A stretch of 36,190 nt of DNA from Lactiplantibacillus xiangfangensis (GTDB lineage: Bacteria; Bacillota; Bacilli; Lactobacillales; Lactobacillaceae). The position numbers were made by a program, and so were the translations under genes. Positions 16,486 through 25,347 of this stretch are shown here, in pieces; the stretch's first letter is position 1, and every line of letters starts with the position of its first letter. The stretch is from positions 1 to 36,190 of the forward strand of contig NZ_JQCL01000033.1 of the NCBI RefSeq assembly GCF_001438845.1. The letters run 5' to 3'. The notes beneath the pieces were generated by a model that was not told the DNA's origin, made no database searches, and saw nothing but the letters and a program-made list of their open reading frames with translations.

Positions 16486-16522
16486 AATGTTTGTATTTTA
16501 TGAAGAAAGGATCCTTATTCTA

Positions 16523-17722
16523 ATGCTAGAAAAGACTTTTTACCACACCTTGTTGAGCCACTCCTTCAATATCCCAGTTAAAGTAAACTACTGGGATGGT
16601 AGTAGTGAAACTTATGGCGAAGGCACGCCAGAAGTAACGGTGACTTTCAAGGAAGCCATTCCGATGCGCGAAATTACGAAGAATGCTTCGATTGCTTTAG
16701 GGGAAGCTTACATGGACGGTCGAATCGAAATTGAAGGTAGTATTCAAAAGCTGATTGAATCCGCTTATGAATCCGCTGAAAGTTTCTTTAACAATTCCAA
16801 GTTCAAGCGTTTCATGCCTAAACAATCACACTCGGAAAAGAAGAGCCAACAAGATATTCAGAGCCATTATGACGTTGGTAACGACTTCTACGAGATGTGG
16901 CTGGATTCGACCTTAACTTATTCTTGTGCATACTTTAAGAATGAGGACGACAGTCTAGAAACCGCACAGATCAATAAAGTTCACCACATCATTCAAAAAT
17001 TAAATCCACAACCCGGTAAGACGTTACTCGATATTGGTTGTGGTTGGGGAACCTTAATGTTAACTGCCGCTAAGGAATACGACTTAAAAGTAGTTGGGAT
17101 TACCCTTTCACAAGAACAGTACAACTTAGTTTCCAAACGGATCCAAGATGAAGGGTTAAGTGACGTTGCGGAAGTTCGCCTTGAAGACTACCGCGAATTA
17201 GGCGGCGAAACTTACGACTACATCACCAGTGTTGGGATGTTTGAACACGTGGGTAAGGATAACTTAGCGATGTACTTTGACAAAGTTAAGCATTACCTTA
17301 AAGACGACGGGGTTGCCTTACTTCACGGGATTACCCGTCAACAAGGTGGCGCTACTAACGGCTGGTTAGATAAATACATCTTCCCAGGTGGCTACGTTCC
17401 CGGCATGACCGAAAACTTACAACATATCGTTGACTCTGGCTTACAGGTCGACGATGTTGAAACCCTCCGTCGTCATTATCAACGGACGACCGAAATCTGG
17501 GACGACAATTTCAACGCCAAACGTGGCGCCATTGAAGCCAAGATGGGCGAACGGTTTACTCGGATGTGGGACCTCTACTTACAAGCCTGCGCCGCTTCCT
17601 TCCAATCAGGAAACATCGACGTTATGCAGTACCTCGTTTCTAAAGGACCTTCTTCACGGAACTTACCAATGACCCGTGAATACATGTACGATGACAACAC
17701 GGTAGCCGCTAAAGAAGCTTAA
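16523..17722 (+). CDS. cfa: Cyclopropane-fatty-acyl-phospholipid synthase
   Basis: The 399-aa product transfers a methylene group from S-adenosylmethionine to double bonds of membrane phospholipid acyl chains, forming cyclopropane (lactobacillic) fatty acids. The N-terminal domain (about 1-110) is the lipid-binding part. SYDVGNDFY-like [15 protein letters not shown] and TYSCAYF (about 115-137) precede the SAM site [13 protein letters not shown] (about 170-182). GMFEHVG and FPGGYVPG follow, as in Cfa enzymes. Length is normal. The ATG at 16523 follows AAAGGAT by about ten bases; upstream in-frame ATGs in the longer open frame lack this and extend beyond the family N-terminus. It is monocistronic with a strong terminator. 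Confidence 0.95.
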   Translation: MLEKTFYHTLLSHSFNIPVKVNYWDGSSETYGEGTPEVTVTFKEAIPMREITKNASIALGEAYMDGRIEIEGSIQKLIESAYESAESFFNNSKFKRFMPKQSHSEKKSQQDIQSHYDVGNDFYEMWLDSTLTYSCAYFKNEDDSLETAQINKVHHIIQKLNPQPGKTLLDIGCGWGTLMLTAAKEYDLKVVGITLSQEQYNLVSKRIQDEGLSDVAEVRLEDYRELGGETYDYITSVGMFEHVGKDNLAMYFDKVKHYLKDDGVALLHGITRQQGGATNGWLDKYIFPGGYVPGMTENLQHIVDSGLQVDDVETLRRHYQRTTEIWDDNFNAKRGAIEAKMGERFTRMWDLYLQACAASFQSGNIDVMQYLVSKGPSSRNLPMTREYMYDDNTVAAKEA

Positions 17723-17731
17723 TTAAACTAA

Positions 17732-17778
17732 AATAACTCAGTGAAAACCATAATTGGTTTTCACTGAGTTATTTTTTT
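17732..17778. terminator. Bidirectional terminator between cfa and the membrane protein gene
   Basis: A perfect 19-bp stem with a TAAT loop (arms 17732-17750 and 17755-17773) is followed by a T-run on the plus strand and is T-rich on the minus side as well. It serves the convergent genes on both sides and touches the stop codon of the minus-strand gene. Confidence 0.92.
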
Positions 17779-18700
17779 ACGCTTGATCATCGTCAGTCTG
17801 TAAGGTTGGCAGCCAGTTTGCTAAAAAGCGATAACTAACGAGGGCGCCTAAGAATAGGGCCGCGGAACCTGCCGCCGCAAACGGTAGCGTTGCTTCCATC
17901 GTTGCCGGCAAAACTAGTGCCAGCAACGGAAAGGCGTACGCCGCTGGTAATTTAATTTTCAAAATTCCTAGCAGTAGGTAAACCAGCGGTAACGTGACTA
18001 AGGCAGCCAGTAACCAGCTGGCAATTAACCAATGCACCCCAACACCAAGACTAGCGGCGCCGGTCAGTGCAACCCACTGTCGAATTGCCATCTTATACGA
18101 ATAATCAGTATTTTGAATGGCTTCAAATAACACCACGACCACTGGTGGGATCGCCGCCATTTGGGGCCGGCCTAATAGCCAGACGCCGACCACCCACAAG
18201 ACAATTAGTGTCAGGAAGCCTAGCATCTGTAACGGTCGAATCGTATGATCTTTAGCTTTCATTCGGGGCTCACGTTGTAAGTAAACGCCAGCCATTAAGC
18301 TGAGCGTCCAAAAAAAGATGGCGACGATAAATGACCAGTGCGTCGCGTTAATAATAATTGGCAACAACCCGGTCGCAAAAGCTGGCGCTAGGTTCGACCG
18401 TAATACCTTCATCAGTAAGAGCATTAAGCCGACCCCAACCAATACTTTCACCGGGTAGTCCCACGGCAAACGGTTGATTAAAAAGCCAATCACCGCCGTT
18501 CCCGATGGCACTAAAAAGAGTTTGTAGGGTTTCTGAATCCAGGTCGGTTTCCGGTACACCCACGTCCCCGCAGTCAGGGCCCCAATTTCTGGCAAGATTA
18601 ATTCTGAGTCGTTTAAAATAGTTGCAATGGCGACCATGGCTAAAATAAATAGTAATCCCATGGCATAACGACGTCGCATTTCTGTGTGGTTCAAAAGCAA
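17777..18700 (-). CDS. Integral membrane protein of unknown function (HPP-like architecture)
   Basis: The 307-aa product has about nine hydrophobic segments and appears to consist of two similar halves. The first contains LPEIGALTAGTWVYRKP with a downstream GLLPIIINATHW. The second contains IPPVVVVLFEAIQNT and ALVLPATMEATLPFA. This layout recalls HPP-type or aromatic-acid-exporter-like membrane proteins, but I cannot assign it. The TTG start at 18700 is supported by AGAAAGGA six bases upstream; an ATG seven codons later lacks one. It is monocistronic between the bidirectional terminator and the region before the TauE-like gene. The product acts in the cytoplasmic membrane; the substrate is unknown. 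Confidence 0.65.
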   Translation of the reverse strand: MLLNHTEMRRRYAMGLLFILAMVAIATILNDSELILPEIGALTAGTWVYRKPTWIQKPYKLFLVPSGTAVIGFLINRLPWDYPVKVLVGVGLMLLLMKVLRSNLAPAFATGLLPIIINATHWSFIVAIFFWTLSLMAGVYLQREPRMKAKDHTIRPLQMLGFLTLIVLWVVGVWLLGRPQMAAIPPVVVVLFEAIQNTDYSYKMAIRQWVALTGAASLGVGVHWLIASWLLAALVTLPLVYLLLGILKIKLPAAYAFPLLALVLPATMEATLPFAAAGSAALFLGALVSYRFLANWLPTLQTDDDQA

Positions 18701-18847
18701 TATATTCCTTTCTTATATGAAATTAAATCTATTATAGTTATCATTAGCAAACGACTTGCATTGTAACATAGAATACTGGTGTTTCCAAAAGGTTCGCTTA
18801 CTAACTAACATTAGTTGCACCCCTGGCAACGTTTTCAAAAGAAATCA

Positions 18848-18952
18848 TTGACTAACAGCCCCCAAGGTGAAATTGATGTTAAGGACTATGACATCAATAC
18901 TCAGACTAACGCAACTGGGACTACTTATTTGAATTGCAACAATCAGAAATAA
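18848..18952 (+). pseudogene. Short protein-like reading frame, possible gene remnant
   Basis: A 34-codon frame from a TTG reads as a plausible protein tail (GEIDVKDYDINTQTN, then GTTYLNCNNQK and stop). It has no ribosome-binding site, and the frame is closed about 35 bases upstream. It could be a decayed gene end left in the spacer between two minus-strand genes, or chance. Confidence 0.2.
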
Positions 18953-18956
18953 AGTC

Positions 18957-19673
18957 TTAGAAAAACAGGTAATAAACGCCACTCATGCCGATAAAAATAT
19001 AAATTAATTGTTTCACCGTCGCCATCGGTAATTTAGGCAAGATGCGTGCGGCAATCGCCGTTCCCGTGAAGGCGCCCACCATCCCAATCAAAATATACGG
19101 TGCCAATTGAACCGTCACAATCCCATTGATGATTCGCACGGTTGTAATGTAGAAAACGTCAACCAAAAAGAAGGCCTGTAAATTGCCGATATAGTCTTCC
19201 GTTGATTTTGCCAAGGACAAAAAGTATAACGCCATCAACGGGCCGCCAATCCCGAATAAGCCGTTGAAGAATCCTGAAACAACCATGAACATCCCCGCAA
19301 CCCACCACGGATAGCGTTTGGTAGTTTCGCGGCGACTGAACGTAAAATACACCGCCAAACCCACAAGTAACCCACCGAGTAGTTTGCGTAGTAACTGAAC
19401 GTCCAACGTCTGGCCTAAATGCACGGACCAGGCGGCAACGCTTGCGTAGACAATAAACGGGATGATGATTCGTTTAATGTGGATATGGTGCCGGTAACGC
19501 AAAGTCATCGTGACAACGCTCGCAAACATAATCAGCCCCGCAACGCCAGCACTCTGATTGATTGGTAACAGTTGGGGTAAAAAAATCATCATAATAATGG
19601 CCGCACCAAACCCCGTCAAGCCTTGAACTAAACCGGCTAACAGTGCCGGAAGTACCACAAGCAACCATGTCAT
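18957..19673 (-). CDS. TauE/SafE family sulfite/organosulfur exporter-like permease
   Basis: The 238-aa product has about eight membrane segments. An N-terminal LAGLVQGLTGFGAAIIMMIFLPQL block and a central GMFMVVSGFFNGLFGIGGPLMALYF repeat of the same G-x-GG signature are diagnostic of the TauE/SafE (DUF81) family. Members are predicted anion or sulfonate permeases; the substrate here is unknown. The start at 19673 is preferred because the alternative ATG at 19685 directly abuts the AGAAGGG site with no spacer, but neither is ideal. The azlD terminator lies just upstream, so this gene is probably transcribed alone. Confidence 0.82.
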   Translation of the reverse strand: MTWLLVVLPALLAGLVQGLTGFGAAIIMMIFLPQLLPINQSAGVAGLIMFASVVTMTLRYRHHIHIKRIIIPFIVYASVAAWSVHLGQTLDVQLLRKLLGGLLVGLAVYFTFSRRETTKRYPWWVAGMFMVVSGFFNGLFGIGGPLMALYFLSLAKSTEDYIGNLQAFFLVDVFYITTVRIINGIVTVQLAPYILIGMVGAFTGTAIAARILPKLPMATVKQLIYIFIGMSGVYYLFF

Positions 19674-19712
19674 TGATCCAACCATCCCTTCTAACGCCCG
19701 TTTTAGTGCCTA

Positions 19713-19742
19713 CAAAAAAAGAACCGGTACTTATTCCAGTTC
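19713..19742 (-). terminator. Terminator of the azlC-azlD operon
   Basis: On the minus strand GAACTGG pairs with CCGGTTC (one wobble) and seven to eight T follow, 14 bases after the azlD stop. Confidence 0.8.
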
Positions 19743-19755
19743 CTTGCTAACATTT

Positions 19756-20106
19756 TTAAATGTGAAATACTAAGACAAGTATCATGACTGAGACTAAGCC
19801 AATCACAACCGACAACGTCATTGAACGCGTCCGATACGCAACGAAGCCAACCAGAATTGCGGAAATAATCATTCCTAAATTACCGGTCGTCATGATGTGA
19901 TACCGACTGTCGATAAAAACACTTTTGACAACTAGGGCCGTAAATAGCGAGACGGGCACAAACCGCATCCATTCGTTAAACCACTCCGGAATTGCGCGCT
20001 TCGTGAAAAACAAAAGCGGGAAAAACCGCGGGATAAAGGCCACAATCGCACAGAAAATAATTAATAAAAAATGATCCATACTGGTCATCGAACTAACTGA
20101 TTGCAT
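19756..20106 (-). CDS. azlD: AzlD family branched-chain amino acid export subunit
   Basis: The 116-aa product has four hydrophobic segments and the AzlD pattern: AFIPRFFPLLFF near the N-terminus, WMRFVPVSLFTALVVKSVF, then GMIISAILVGFVAYRTRS. It partners AzlC to form a branched-chain amino acid exporter in the membrane. AGAGGGG lies before the ATG. It starts 19 bases after the AzlC stop, so the two are an operon closed by a terminator. Confidence 0.88.
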   Translation of the reverse strand: MQSVSSMTSMDHFLLIIFCAIVAFIPRFFPLLFFTKRAIPEWFNEWMRFVPVSLFTALVVKSVFIDSRYHIMTTGNLGMIISAILVGFVAYRTRSMTLSVVIGLVSVMILVLVFHI

Positions 20107-20125
20107 AAGAAAACCCCTCTACGCC

Positions 20126-20890
20126 TTACTCATCGGATTCTTCCATCGCGGACTGTCGCGTTGGATCGTGAACCTTATATAGTAAATGACTTTCTGGCTT
20201 ATGTTCCATTAAGTAACGTTCAATGAAGTAGCCGGTCAACGATGCAATCAGCGTCGCTACCACTAACCCAAGCGTACTCTTCATCAGAACGAGGAAGAAA
20301 ACTGTTAAGACACCGGATATTGCGGACACCAAAATGATTAAACGGCTCTTAGTTTGCATAATTGCCATATAAATAAACAGTGCCGTCAACGCAAAATCCA
20401 CCACTTTTAGATTGATCGTCAACGCACTACCGATTAAGCTCCCGATAATGTTACTGATTGTCCAAAAAATAAGTGAGTAGTGTTCAACAAGCAACGCCTG
20501 TTTTGGCTTCCAATGCTTATCCGTCGCAAATTTCAAATAGTTCACCGCGTAATTTTCATCGTTCATTGAGAACGCAAACGTGAGAATAAATGGCAATGAC
20601 TGTCCTTTTAAGTAGCGTGATAAGCTGGACCCTAACAGGGCGTAGCGTAATTCCAAGAAAAACATCATCAAAATAATTGTCGTCATCGGTGCGTTGATTG
20701 TTAACATCGATGCAATCAAAAATTGAGCACCACCGGAAAAGACCATCACTGAAATCAATGCCGTCAGTAAATGGTTGAACCCGGCCGCGTGTAAGAGGAC
20801 CCCACAAGCCAATCCGATGGGAATATAGCTGAGTCCAAGTGGCATTACCGTCCGTAATACCATTAACCAATTTGGCTCGTTCTTTTTCAC
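20126..20890 (-). CDS. azlC: AzlC family branched-chain amino acid export protein
   Basis: The 254-aa product carries AzlC hallmarks: MPLGLSYIPIGLACGVLLHAAGF, VFSGGAQFLIASML (the substrate-path region), FFLELRYALLGSSLS and FAFSMNDENYAV. With AzlD it is expected to export branched-chain amino acids or analogues. The GTG at 20890 is chosen because GGAGG sits eight bases before it; the longest open frame starts 15 codons upstream without a ribosome-binding site and adds residues not typical of the family. The charged C-terminal tail (EHKPESHLLYKVHDPTRQ) extends slightly beyond the usual end. Confidence 0.85.
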   Translation of the reverse strand: MKKNEPNWLMVLRTVMPLGLSYIPIGLACGVLLHAAGFNHLLTALISVMVFSGGAQFLIASMLTINAPMTTIILMMFFLELRYALLGSSLSRYLKGQSLPFILTFAFSMNDENYAVNYLKFATDKHWKPKQALLVEHYSLIFWTISNIIGSLIGSALTINLKVVDFALTALFIYMAIMQTKSRLIILVSAISGVLTVFFLVLMKSTLGLVVATLIASLTGYFIERYLMEHKPESHLLYKVHDPTRQSAMEESDE

Positions 20891-21061
20891 CAAGAATGCC
20901 TCCAGTACCATACCAGTAAAGAATTCAAGCAACATTATTGATGTCTATTTGTTTAGACATTCGGGTTTAATTTTAACATGTTTTTTATAGCAATCCTACC
21001 ACCTAAAGTTAGATTGTTCGTTATTTCCTTAGTTGTAAGCGTTTATAATTGGCATTTCTCA

Positions 21062-21556
21062 TTAATAATGCTTTCCCATAATCACTAAGTCGTTGGAACG
21101 ACCGTTCAGTTCAGCAACAGCTGGTAAAAATCCCCACTGTTCATAGCCAAATTTCTTAAATAATTTAATACTTGGCAAATTACTTGAGAAAATATTGGCA
21201 ATTACGGCGGTTAATCCGACTTTAGCTAATTGAATCGGCACCTGTTTTAAGACTTGACTTCCAAGTCCCTTCCCCTGGACACTGCGATCCAAGTAAATTG
21301 CAATTTCAGTTGTCTTAGCGTACGCGGCCCGACCGTAAAACGGTGAAAAGCTTAACCACCCAACAACCATCTCATCTAGTAGTACGACCCACATTGGATA
21401 GTGTTCAGGCGTATGTTCTAGGAACCATGCTCGGCGTTGGTCCACCGTCACGGGTTTTAAATCAGCAGTCACTTCATGGCTGGGAATTGTTTGATTATAA
21501 ATATCGATAATGATTGGCAAATCAGACATCGTTGCCAACCGTAACGTCATGCTCAT
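21062..21556 (-). CDS. GNAT family N-acetyltransferase (phosphinothricin-acetyltransferase-like)
   Basis: The 164-aa product has the GNAT fold. An RLATMSDLPIIIDIYNQTI start resembles Pat/YncA enzymes. The acetyl-CoA-binding motif A is YLDRSVQGKGLGSQVLKQV (about 93-111). Motif B is ANIFSSNLPSIKLFKKFGYEQWG (about 120-142; quoted in parts here: SIKLFKKFGYEQWG). Such enzymes acetylate amino groups of small molecules such as methionine derivatives; the substrate is unknown. GGAGGAG precedes the ATG at normal spacing. The gene stands alone between azlC and the dacA terminator. Confidence 0.85.
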   Translation of the reverse strand: MSMTLRLATMSDLPIIIDIYNQTIPSHEVTADLKPVTVDQRRAWFLEHTPEHYPMWVVLLDEMVVGWLSFSPFYGRAAYAKTTEIAIYLDRSVQGKGLGSQVLKQVPIQLAKVGLTAVIANIFSSNLPSIKLFKKFGYEQWGFLPAVAELNGRSNDLVIMGKHY

Positions 21557-21653
21557 GACGACTCCTCCATTCTAATTGGTACTATCATTTTTATTATACA
21601 TTTTTTTGGAAAGGGTTACATCAGTTTTTCATAGCTAACGCAATTTCCTAAAT

Positions 21654-21695
21654 AAAAACGAGTGCCAACCACGTCGCACGTGTTCAACACTCGTT
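21654..21695 (-). terminator. Terminator of the two-component/dacA operon
   Basis: On the minus strand AACGAGTG pairs with CACTCGTT around an inner CACGT helix, followed by a five-T run. It lies about 45 bases after the dacA stop. Confidence 0.82.
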
Positions 21696-21738
21696 CTTAG
21701 TCATTGCCCGCCACAGTTTCAACGCACAACGTTAGTTT

Positions 21739-23070
21739 TTAGAACCAACTCTTGATTCCCCGCCACATGCGGACAAAAATGTTGGCTTTTTCAATTGAAC
21801 TCTTTGGAGTTACGTTCAGCTTCAACGTACTGCTCTTCGTCCCGTTAACGACCGTAACTGGCTTCTTGCTCAAACTCAAGTTAGCCGTCCCGACCGTCTT
21901 ACCGTTTTTAACTGGTGCCTGAATCTTGCCATCCGTAGTAGCGGCCTTCTTCAAGCTAACTTTCCCAGTAACGGCACTGGCATCCGTACCAGTTGGCAAA
22001 TAGATCTTAGTTGCGGCATCATTGGAAACTAACTTAGTCGTCAACGCTTTACCATCCTGCACATCGGCAGTCTTAACACCCTTGATTGCACCTGACTTGG
22101 CAATCGTCGTCGTGGTGTAGTTGTGGAAGACGTACGACATAATTTGTGCCGTCTGCGTGAACCGTTCCGTTCCGTTGTCACTTGCAGAACCCGCGTGCAA
22201 GACGACCGTAATAATCCGGTTACCATTGCTGAACTTAACCGTTCCAGTAAAGGCGTTTCCAGCTTTAGTCGAAGTCCCAGTCTTTAAACCATCAACGGGT
22301 AAAGCGGAATAGTGCTTAACTAGCCCTTTTAACATGTAGTTCCGGTTGTCCATCTTAGTTTCAGAACTCGTTCCTTTTCCAAACCAAGCGTGGGCAATAC
22401 TTGCCGTTTTCAAAACTTCAGGGTAATCCGTCAATAACTTCTTCGCTACCGTCGCGATATCTTGGGCTGACATCATGTTTTCGGTACTGCCAGCAACGTC
22501 GCTGTAACCAATATCACTGCCGACTTCTTTGTTGGTCAACCCACAGGCGTTAATAATCGTTGCGTCCGTGATGCCCCAAGACTTAGCCGTCTTCTTCATC
22601 ATGTCGACAAATTTATGTGGTGACCCGGCAACGGCGTCCCCTAACGCCGTAACCGCTGCATTAGCAGAGTAAATTTCAGTCGCATTATATAATTGGCGTA
22701 CTGAATACGTCTTGGTCGACAACAATGGGACGTTCGCATAAGTCTTGTTTTGACTCATTTTAGCAACGGCCTTGCTGACACTGATCTTTTGATTCCAAGA
22801 CAATTTACCTTTGTGAATCGCCTGCAATATTAAGTATGTACTTAACATCTTAGTCATTGAAGCAATTGCCATTGGTTTCGTACTGTTTTTATCGTACAAA
22901 ACTTGACCAGTCGATGCGTCAACCGCAATGGCCGCCTTTGCAGAAATTGACGGCGTGCTAGCCGCCTGCGCCTGAATATTGGCTCCCGCAATGCCTAATC
23001 CCGTGGTGCTAAATGTGACTGCCGCAACGAGGGCAATCATAACTTTCTTGAACTTTCCTGCAAATCTCAT
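21739..23070 (-). CDS. dacA: D-alanyl-D-alanine carboxypeptidase (PBP5/DacA type)
   Basis: The 443-aa product is a secreted, membrane-anchored serine peptidase that trims the terminal D-residue from peptidoglycan pentapeptides. It has a signal peptide (1-37, ending AQA-A), the SxxK motif SMTK (71-74), the SxN motif SAN (135-137) and KTG (263-265). A PBP5-type C-terminal beta domain (about 330-420) and a C-terminal amphipathic anchor (FVRMWRGIKSWF) follow. It starts 64 bases after the histidine kinase gene on the same strand and ends at a terminator, so it appears co-transcribed with the two-component system, an arrangement reminiscent of vanRS-vanY or vanX clusters. The kinase and regulator probably adjust its level to envelope state; this is inference. 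Confidence 0.93.
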   Translation of the reverse strand: MRFAGKFKKVMIALVAAVTFSTTGLGIAGANIQAQAASTPSISAKAAIAVDASTGQVLYDKNSTKPMAIASMTKMLSTYLILQAIHKGKLSWNQKISVSKAVAKMSQNKTYANVPLLSTKTYSVRQLYNATEIYSANAAVTALGDAVAGSPHKFVDMMKKTAKSWGITDATIINACGLTNKEVGSDIGYSDVAGSTENMMSAQDIATVAKKLLTDYPEVLKTASIAHAWFGKGTSSETKMDNRNYMLKGLVKHYSALPVDGLKTGTSTKAGNAFTGTVKFSNGNRIITVVLHAGSASDNGTERFTQTAQIMSYVFHNYTTTTIAKSGAIKGVKTADVQDGKALTTKLVSNDAATKIYLPTGTDASAVTGKVSLKKAATTDGKIQAPVKNGKTVGTANLSLSKKPVTVVNGTKSSTLKLNVTPKSSIEKANIFVRMWRGIKSWF

Positions 23071-23134
23071 TTCTCAATTATCCCTTTCTTGGATGCTAAG
23101 TCTAAGTTTAAATAAATTGCTCGATGGAAACAAG

Positions 23135-24295
23135 CTAATTTGTCATTTCTTGCTTAGTTTTTGTTAACGGATGGTCATGATCGACTGGTAAGTGAATGAC
23201 AAAGCTGGTCAGCTCATCATCACTTTGCGCGTAAATGTAACCACCGTGATGCTGAACGATGCTCTGCGCAATCGCCAACCCTAGTCCAGAACCCCCGGTT
23301 GCCTTGGAGCGTGATTCCTCGACCCGATAAAACCGTTCAAACAACCGGCCCAGTGCTTCGGCCGGAATCCGCTGGCCGTCGTTAGCGACGTGGATCACAA
23401 CTTCCTGGTTACGCTGCTCAGCTTGTAAGATGATCCGCTTAGCACCCGTCCCGTATTTAAAGGCATTCGCAATTAAATTATTGAAAACTCGACCTAACTT
23501 TTCGGCATCCGCCTCCAAGTAGATCGGTTGGTCACCACTCTCGACTTCGACCGTCATGTTCTTCTTATTAGCTTCCAATTCAAAACTAGCCGCCAACTGT
23601 TCCAACATCGCGGTTAAATTCAACCGGTTGATGTTCAGTGGCGTTTCGGTCTGACGGACCTTCGTATATTCAAATAGGTCTTCAACCAGCGACTTCATCT
23701 GCGTCGCCTTCAAATATGCAATGTGCGCATACTTGACCAGATCTTCTTCCGACTGGTACTGCTTGTTCTCAATCAGGCCTAAGTAACCGATAATCGACGT
23801 CAACGGCGTTCGAATATCGTGGCTGACGTTGGTAATCAGCGCATCTTTTGAGCGCTCAATTTCTCGTTCTTCGTCCATTGAATGGATGGCCGAATCGACA
23901 AGCGCATTAACACTTTCAACGACCCGTTGCGTATCACCAGTCAGGCTAAAATCAATCCGGTGGTCAAAATGGCCCGCCGCAATGTAGTGCAGCTCGCTAA
24001 TGATGTGCCGTAGTTGCATCTGTTTATAACGCCGAATCAGGCGCCAATACAAAACAAAGCCGTCCGCAATCAACATCAGAACAATGAAGAGGTTCTCATA
24101 GCTCCATAGTTGGTAATTCGCCGGTCCCAGTTTGATTGAGCGTTTAATTTGAAAGATCCCGCTTTGAAGACCTGGATTATGCGCAATGGCACTGTTGATC
24201 AGTACAACGATCGACAAGTTTAAAAGGAGTAGCAGAATAACTGTGACTACTCCTTCAAAAAATAATTCACTTTTTTCGCGTCCTGTTAATTTCAA
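23135..24295 (-). CDS. Sensor histidine kinase, VanS-like
   Basis: The 386-aa product has two membrane helices (about 14-36 and 67-85) flanking a short extracellular loop of about 30 residues. A HAMP-like linker follows (about 88-145), then the H box TNVSHDIRTPLTS (His159) and an N box FNNLIANAFKYG. The G boxes include IHVANDGQRIP and GSGLGLAIAQSIV. A small extracellular loop suggests sensing within or near the membrane. It follows the response regulator by 15 bases and precedes dacA, so the three form an operon. The resemblance to VanS-type kinases is by motif style and context only. Confidence 0.93.
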   Translation of the reverse strand: MKLTGREKSELFFEGVVTVILLLLLNLSIVVLINSAIAHNPGLQSGIFQIKRSIKLGPANYQLWSYENLFIVLMLIADGFVLYWRLIRRYKQMQLRHIISELHYIAAGHFDHRIDFSLTGDTQRVVESVNALVDSAIHSMDEEREIERSKDALITNVSHDIRTPLTSIIGYLGLIENKQYQSEEDLVKYAHIAYLKATQMKSLVEDLFEYTKVRQTETPLNINRLNLTAMLEQLAASFELEANKKNMTVEVESGDQPIYLEADAEKLGRVFNNLIANAFKYGTGAKRIILQAEQRNQEVVIHVANDGQRIPAEALGRLFERFYRVEESRSKATGGSGLGLAIAQSIVQHHGGYIYAQSDDELTSFVIHLPVDHDHPLTKTKQEMTN

Positions 24296-24310
24296 AAGCT
24301 GACCTCACTG

Positions 24311-25000
24311 TTAGCGTGATTCAATCTTATAACCGACGCCCCAAACGGTTTGGATAACCTTTTCGCCGTCAGTTGCTTCTTCGATCTTATCGCGCAAATG
24401 GCTCACGTGCACCATGACCGTCTTGGCAGACACGATACTTTCCTGTTGCCAAACTCGTTCAAAAATATCATCCGCAGAAAAGACCCGGTTCGGATGACTC
24501 GCCAGTAAGTATAAAATTCCAAATTCCAGCGCCGTTAATTGAATATCTTTGCCCGTCAACGTCTTCACTTCATGGGAATCTTTGTTGATGGTCAACGGTC
24601 CAATATCCAAGACATCCGGTTCGGTGGTCGTTACGTTATTTTCTGAACGCCGTAATAGTGATTTGACCCGCGCCATAATTTCTAGCGGATTAAATGGCTT
24701 CGTCACGTAATCGTCGGCACCAGTAATTAAGCCTTGAATCTTATCCATGTCGCCCGTTTTAGCTGATAACACTAAGATTGGTAACTGTGAATCTTTCCGC
24801 ACTTCTTTGATTACTTGAATCCCGTCCATTTCGGGCATCATAATATCCAAGATCATCAATGCGATATCCGGATTCGTATTCAATTTAGTTAACGCTTCGC
24901 GCCCGTTATAGGCACTGATTGGTTCGTAACCTTCATTTTTGATGTAAATTTCTAATAGTTGCGCAATTTCTTTGTCATCATCGACTACTAAAATTTTCAT
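24311..25000 (-). CDS. Response regulator, OmpR/PhoB family, VanR-like
   Basis: The 229-aa product has a receiver domain (1-115) with the acidic pocket VVDDDKE, phosphoacceptor LDIMMPEMDG (Asp53), conserved Thr/Ser at VLSAKTG and Lys at TKPFNP. The winged-helix DNA-binding domain (about 130-228) ends with VSHLRDKIEE and TVWGVGYKI. It is the first gene of the rr-hk-dacA operon. CTCC-side ribosome-binding site AAGGAGAAAT precedes the ATG. TTAAC direct repeats at helical-turn spacing lie about 45 bases upstream (25044-25058) and may be its own binding site. Confidence 0.95.
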   Translation of the reverse strand: MKILVVDDDKEIAQLLEIYIKNEGYEPISAYNGREALTKLNTNPDIALMILDIMMPEMDGIQVIKEVRKDSQLPILVLSAKTGDMDKIQGLITGADDYVTKPFNPLEIMARVKSLLRRSENNVTTTEPDVLDIGPLTINKDSHEVKTLTGKDIQLTALEFGILYLLASHPNRVFSADDIFERVWQQESIVSAKTVMVHVSHLRDKIEEATDGEKVIQTVWGVGYKIESR

Positions 25001-25043
25001 AATATTTCTCCTTAAATCATTCTGGTTTCATTCTATCAAAAAG

Positions 25044-25058
25044 TTAACTCAACTTAAC
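25044..25058 (-). promoter_or_regulatory. Direct-repeat operator candidate for the response regulator
   Basis: TTAAC-TCAAC-TTAAC places two identical pentamers 10 bases apart, as OmpR-family regulators prefer. On the minus strand a TAGAAT -10 element lies 11 bases downstream of the repeats, about 25 bases before the start codon, so the repeats overlap the -35 region. Autoregulation is inferred. Confidence 0.35.
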
Positions 25059-25127
25059 ACTTCACGTGCCTTTTTAGGGAAAGCTTAAAATCCCATTACC
25101 ATTTAATCAATTTACTTTTCCGCTCCA

Positions 25128-25287
25128 GCGGTCAGAACCAGTGTGCTGTGGGGGGACAGCGCCAGCCACAATGCGGTCTGGCACCTCAGTTCAAAGCCGA
25201 TAGCCCACGTCTTTGAACTGCCCCGCAATATCAGTCGGCTAAGAACCACCGTCTGATATTGCCGACACTGCACACTAATTCTGCCGC
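25128..25287 (+). repeat. Structured dispersed element, copy A
   Basis: This 160-nt element folds into a closed multi-arm structure. The outer arms are GCGG(T)CAGAA (25128-25137) and TTCTGCCGC (25279-25287). A GTGC-T-GTG / CAC-T-GCAC helix lies inside. Hairpin CAGTTCAAAG / CTTTGAACTG (25187-25196, 25211-25220) has the 14-nt loop CCGATAGCCCACGT. Hairpin GCAATATCAG / CTGATATTGC (25225-25234, 25253-25262) has an 18-nt loop. Copies B and C share the loops and the CGGTCTG and CCAGCC blocks while the stems differ by paired changes. TCCGCT occurs on both flanks (25119-25124 and 25289-25294). Orientation is defined by the GTGCTGTG end being 5'. The open frames crossing it are shadows. Confidence 0.85.
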
Positions 25288-25347
25288 CTCCGCTAAATTA
25301 CATTTTTTTGGCATTGTTGATCCAAATTCATTAAATAATCGGAGGCT

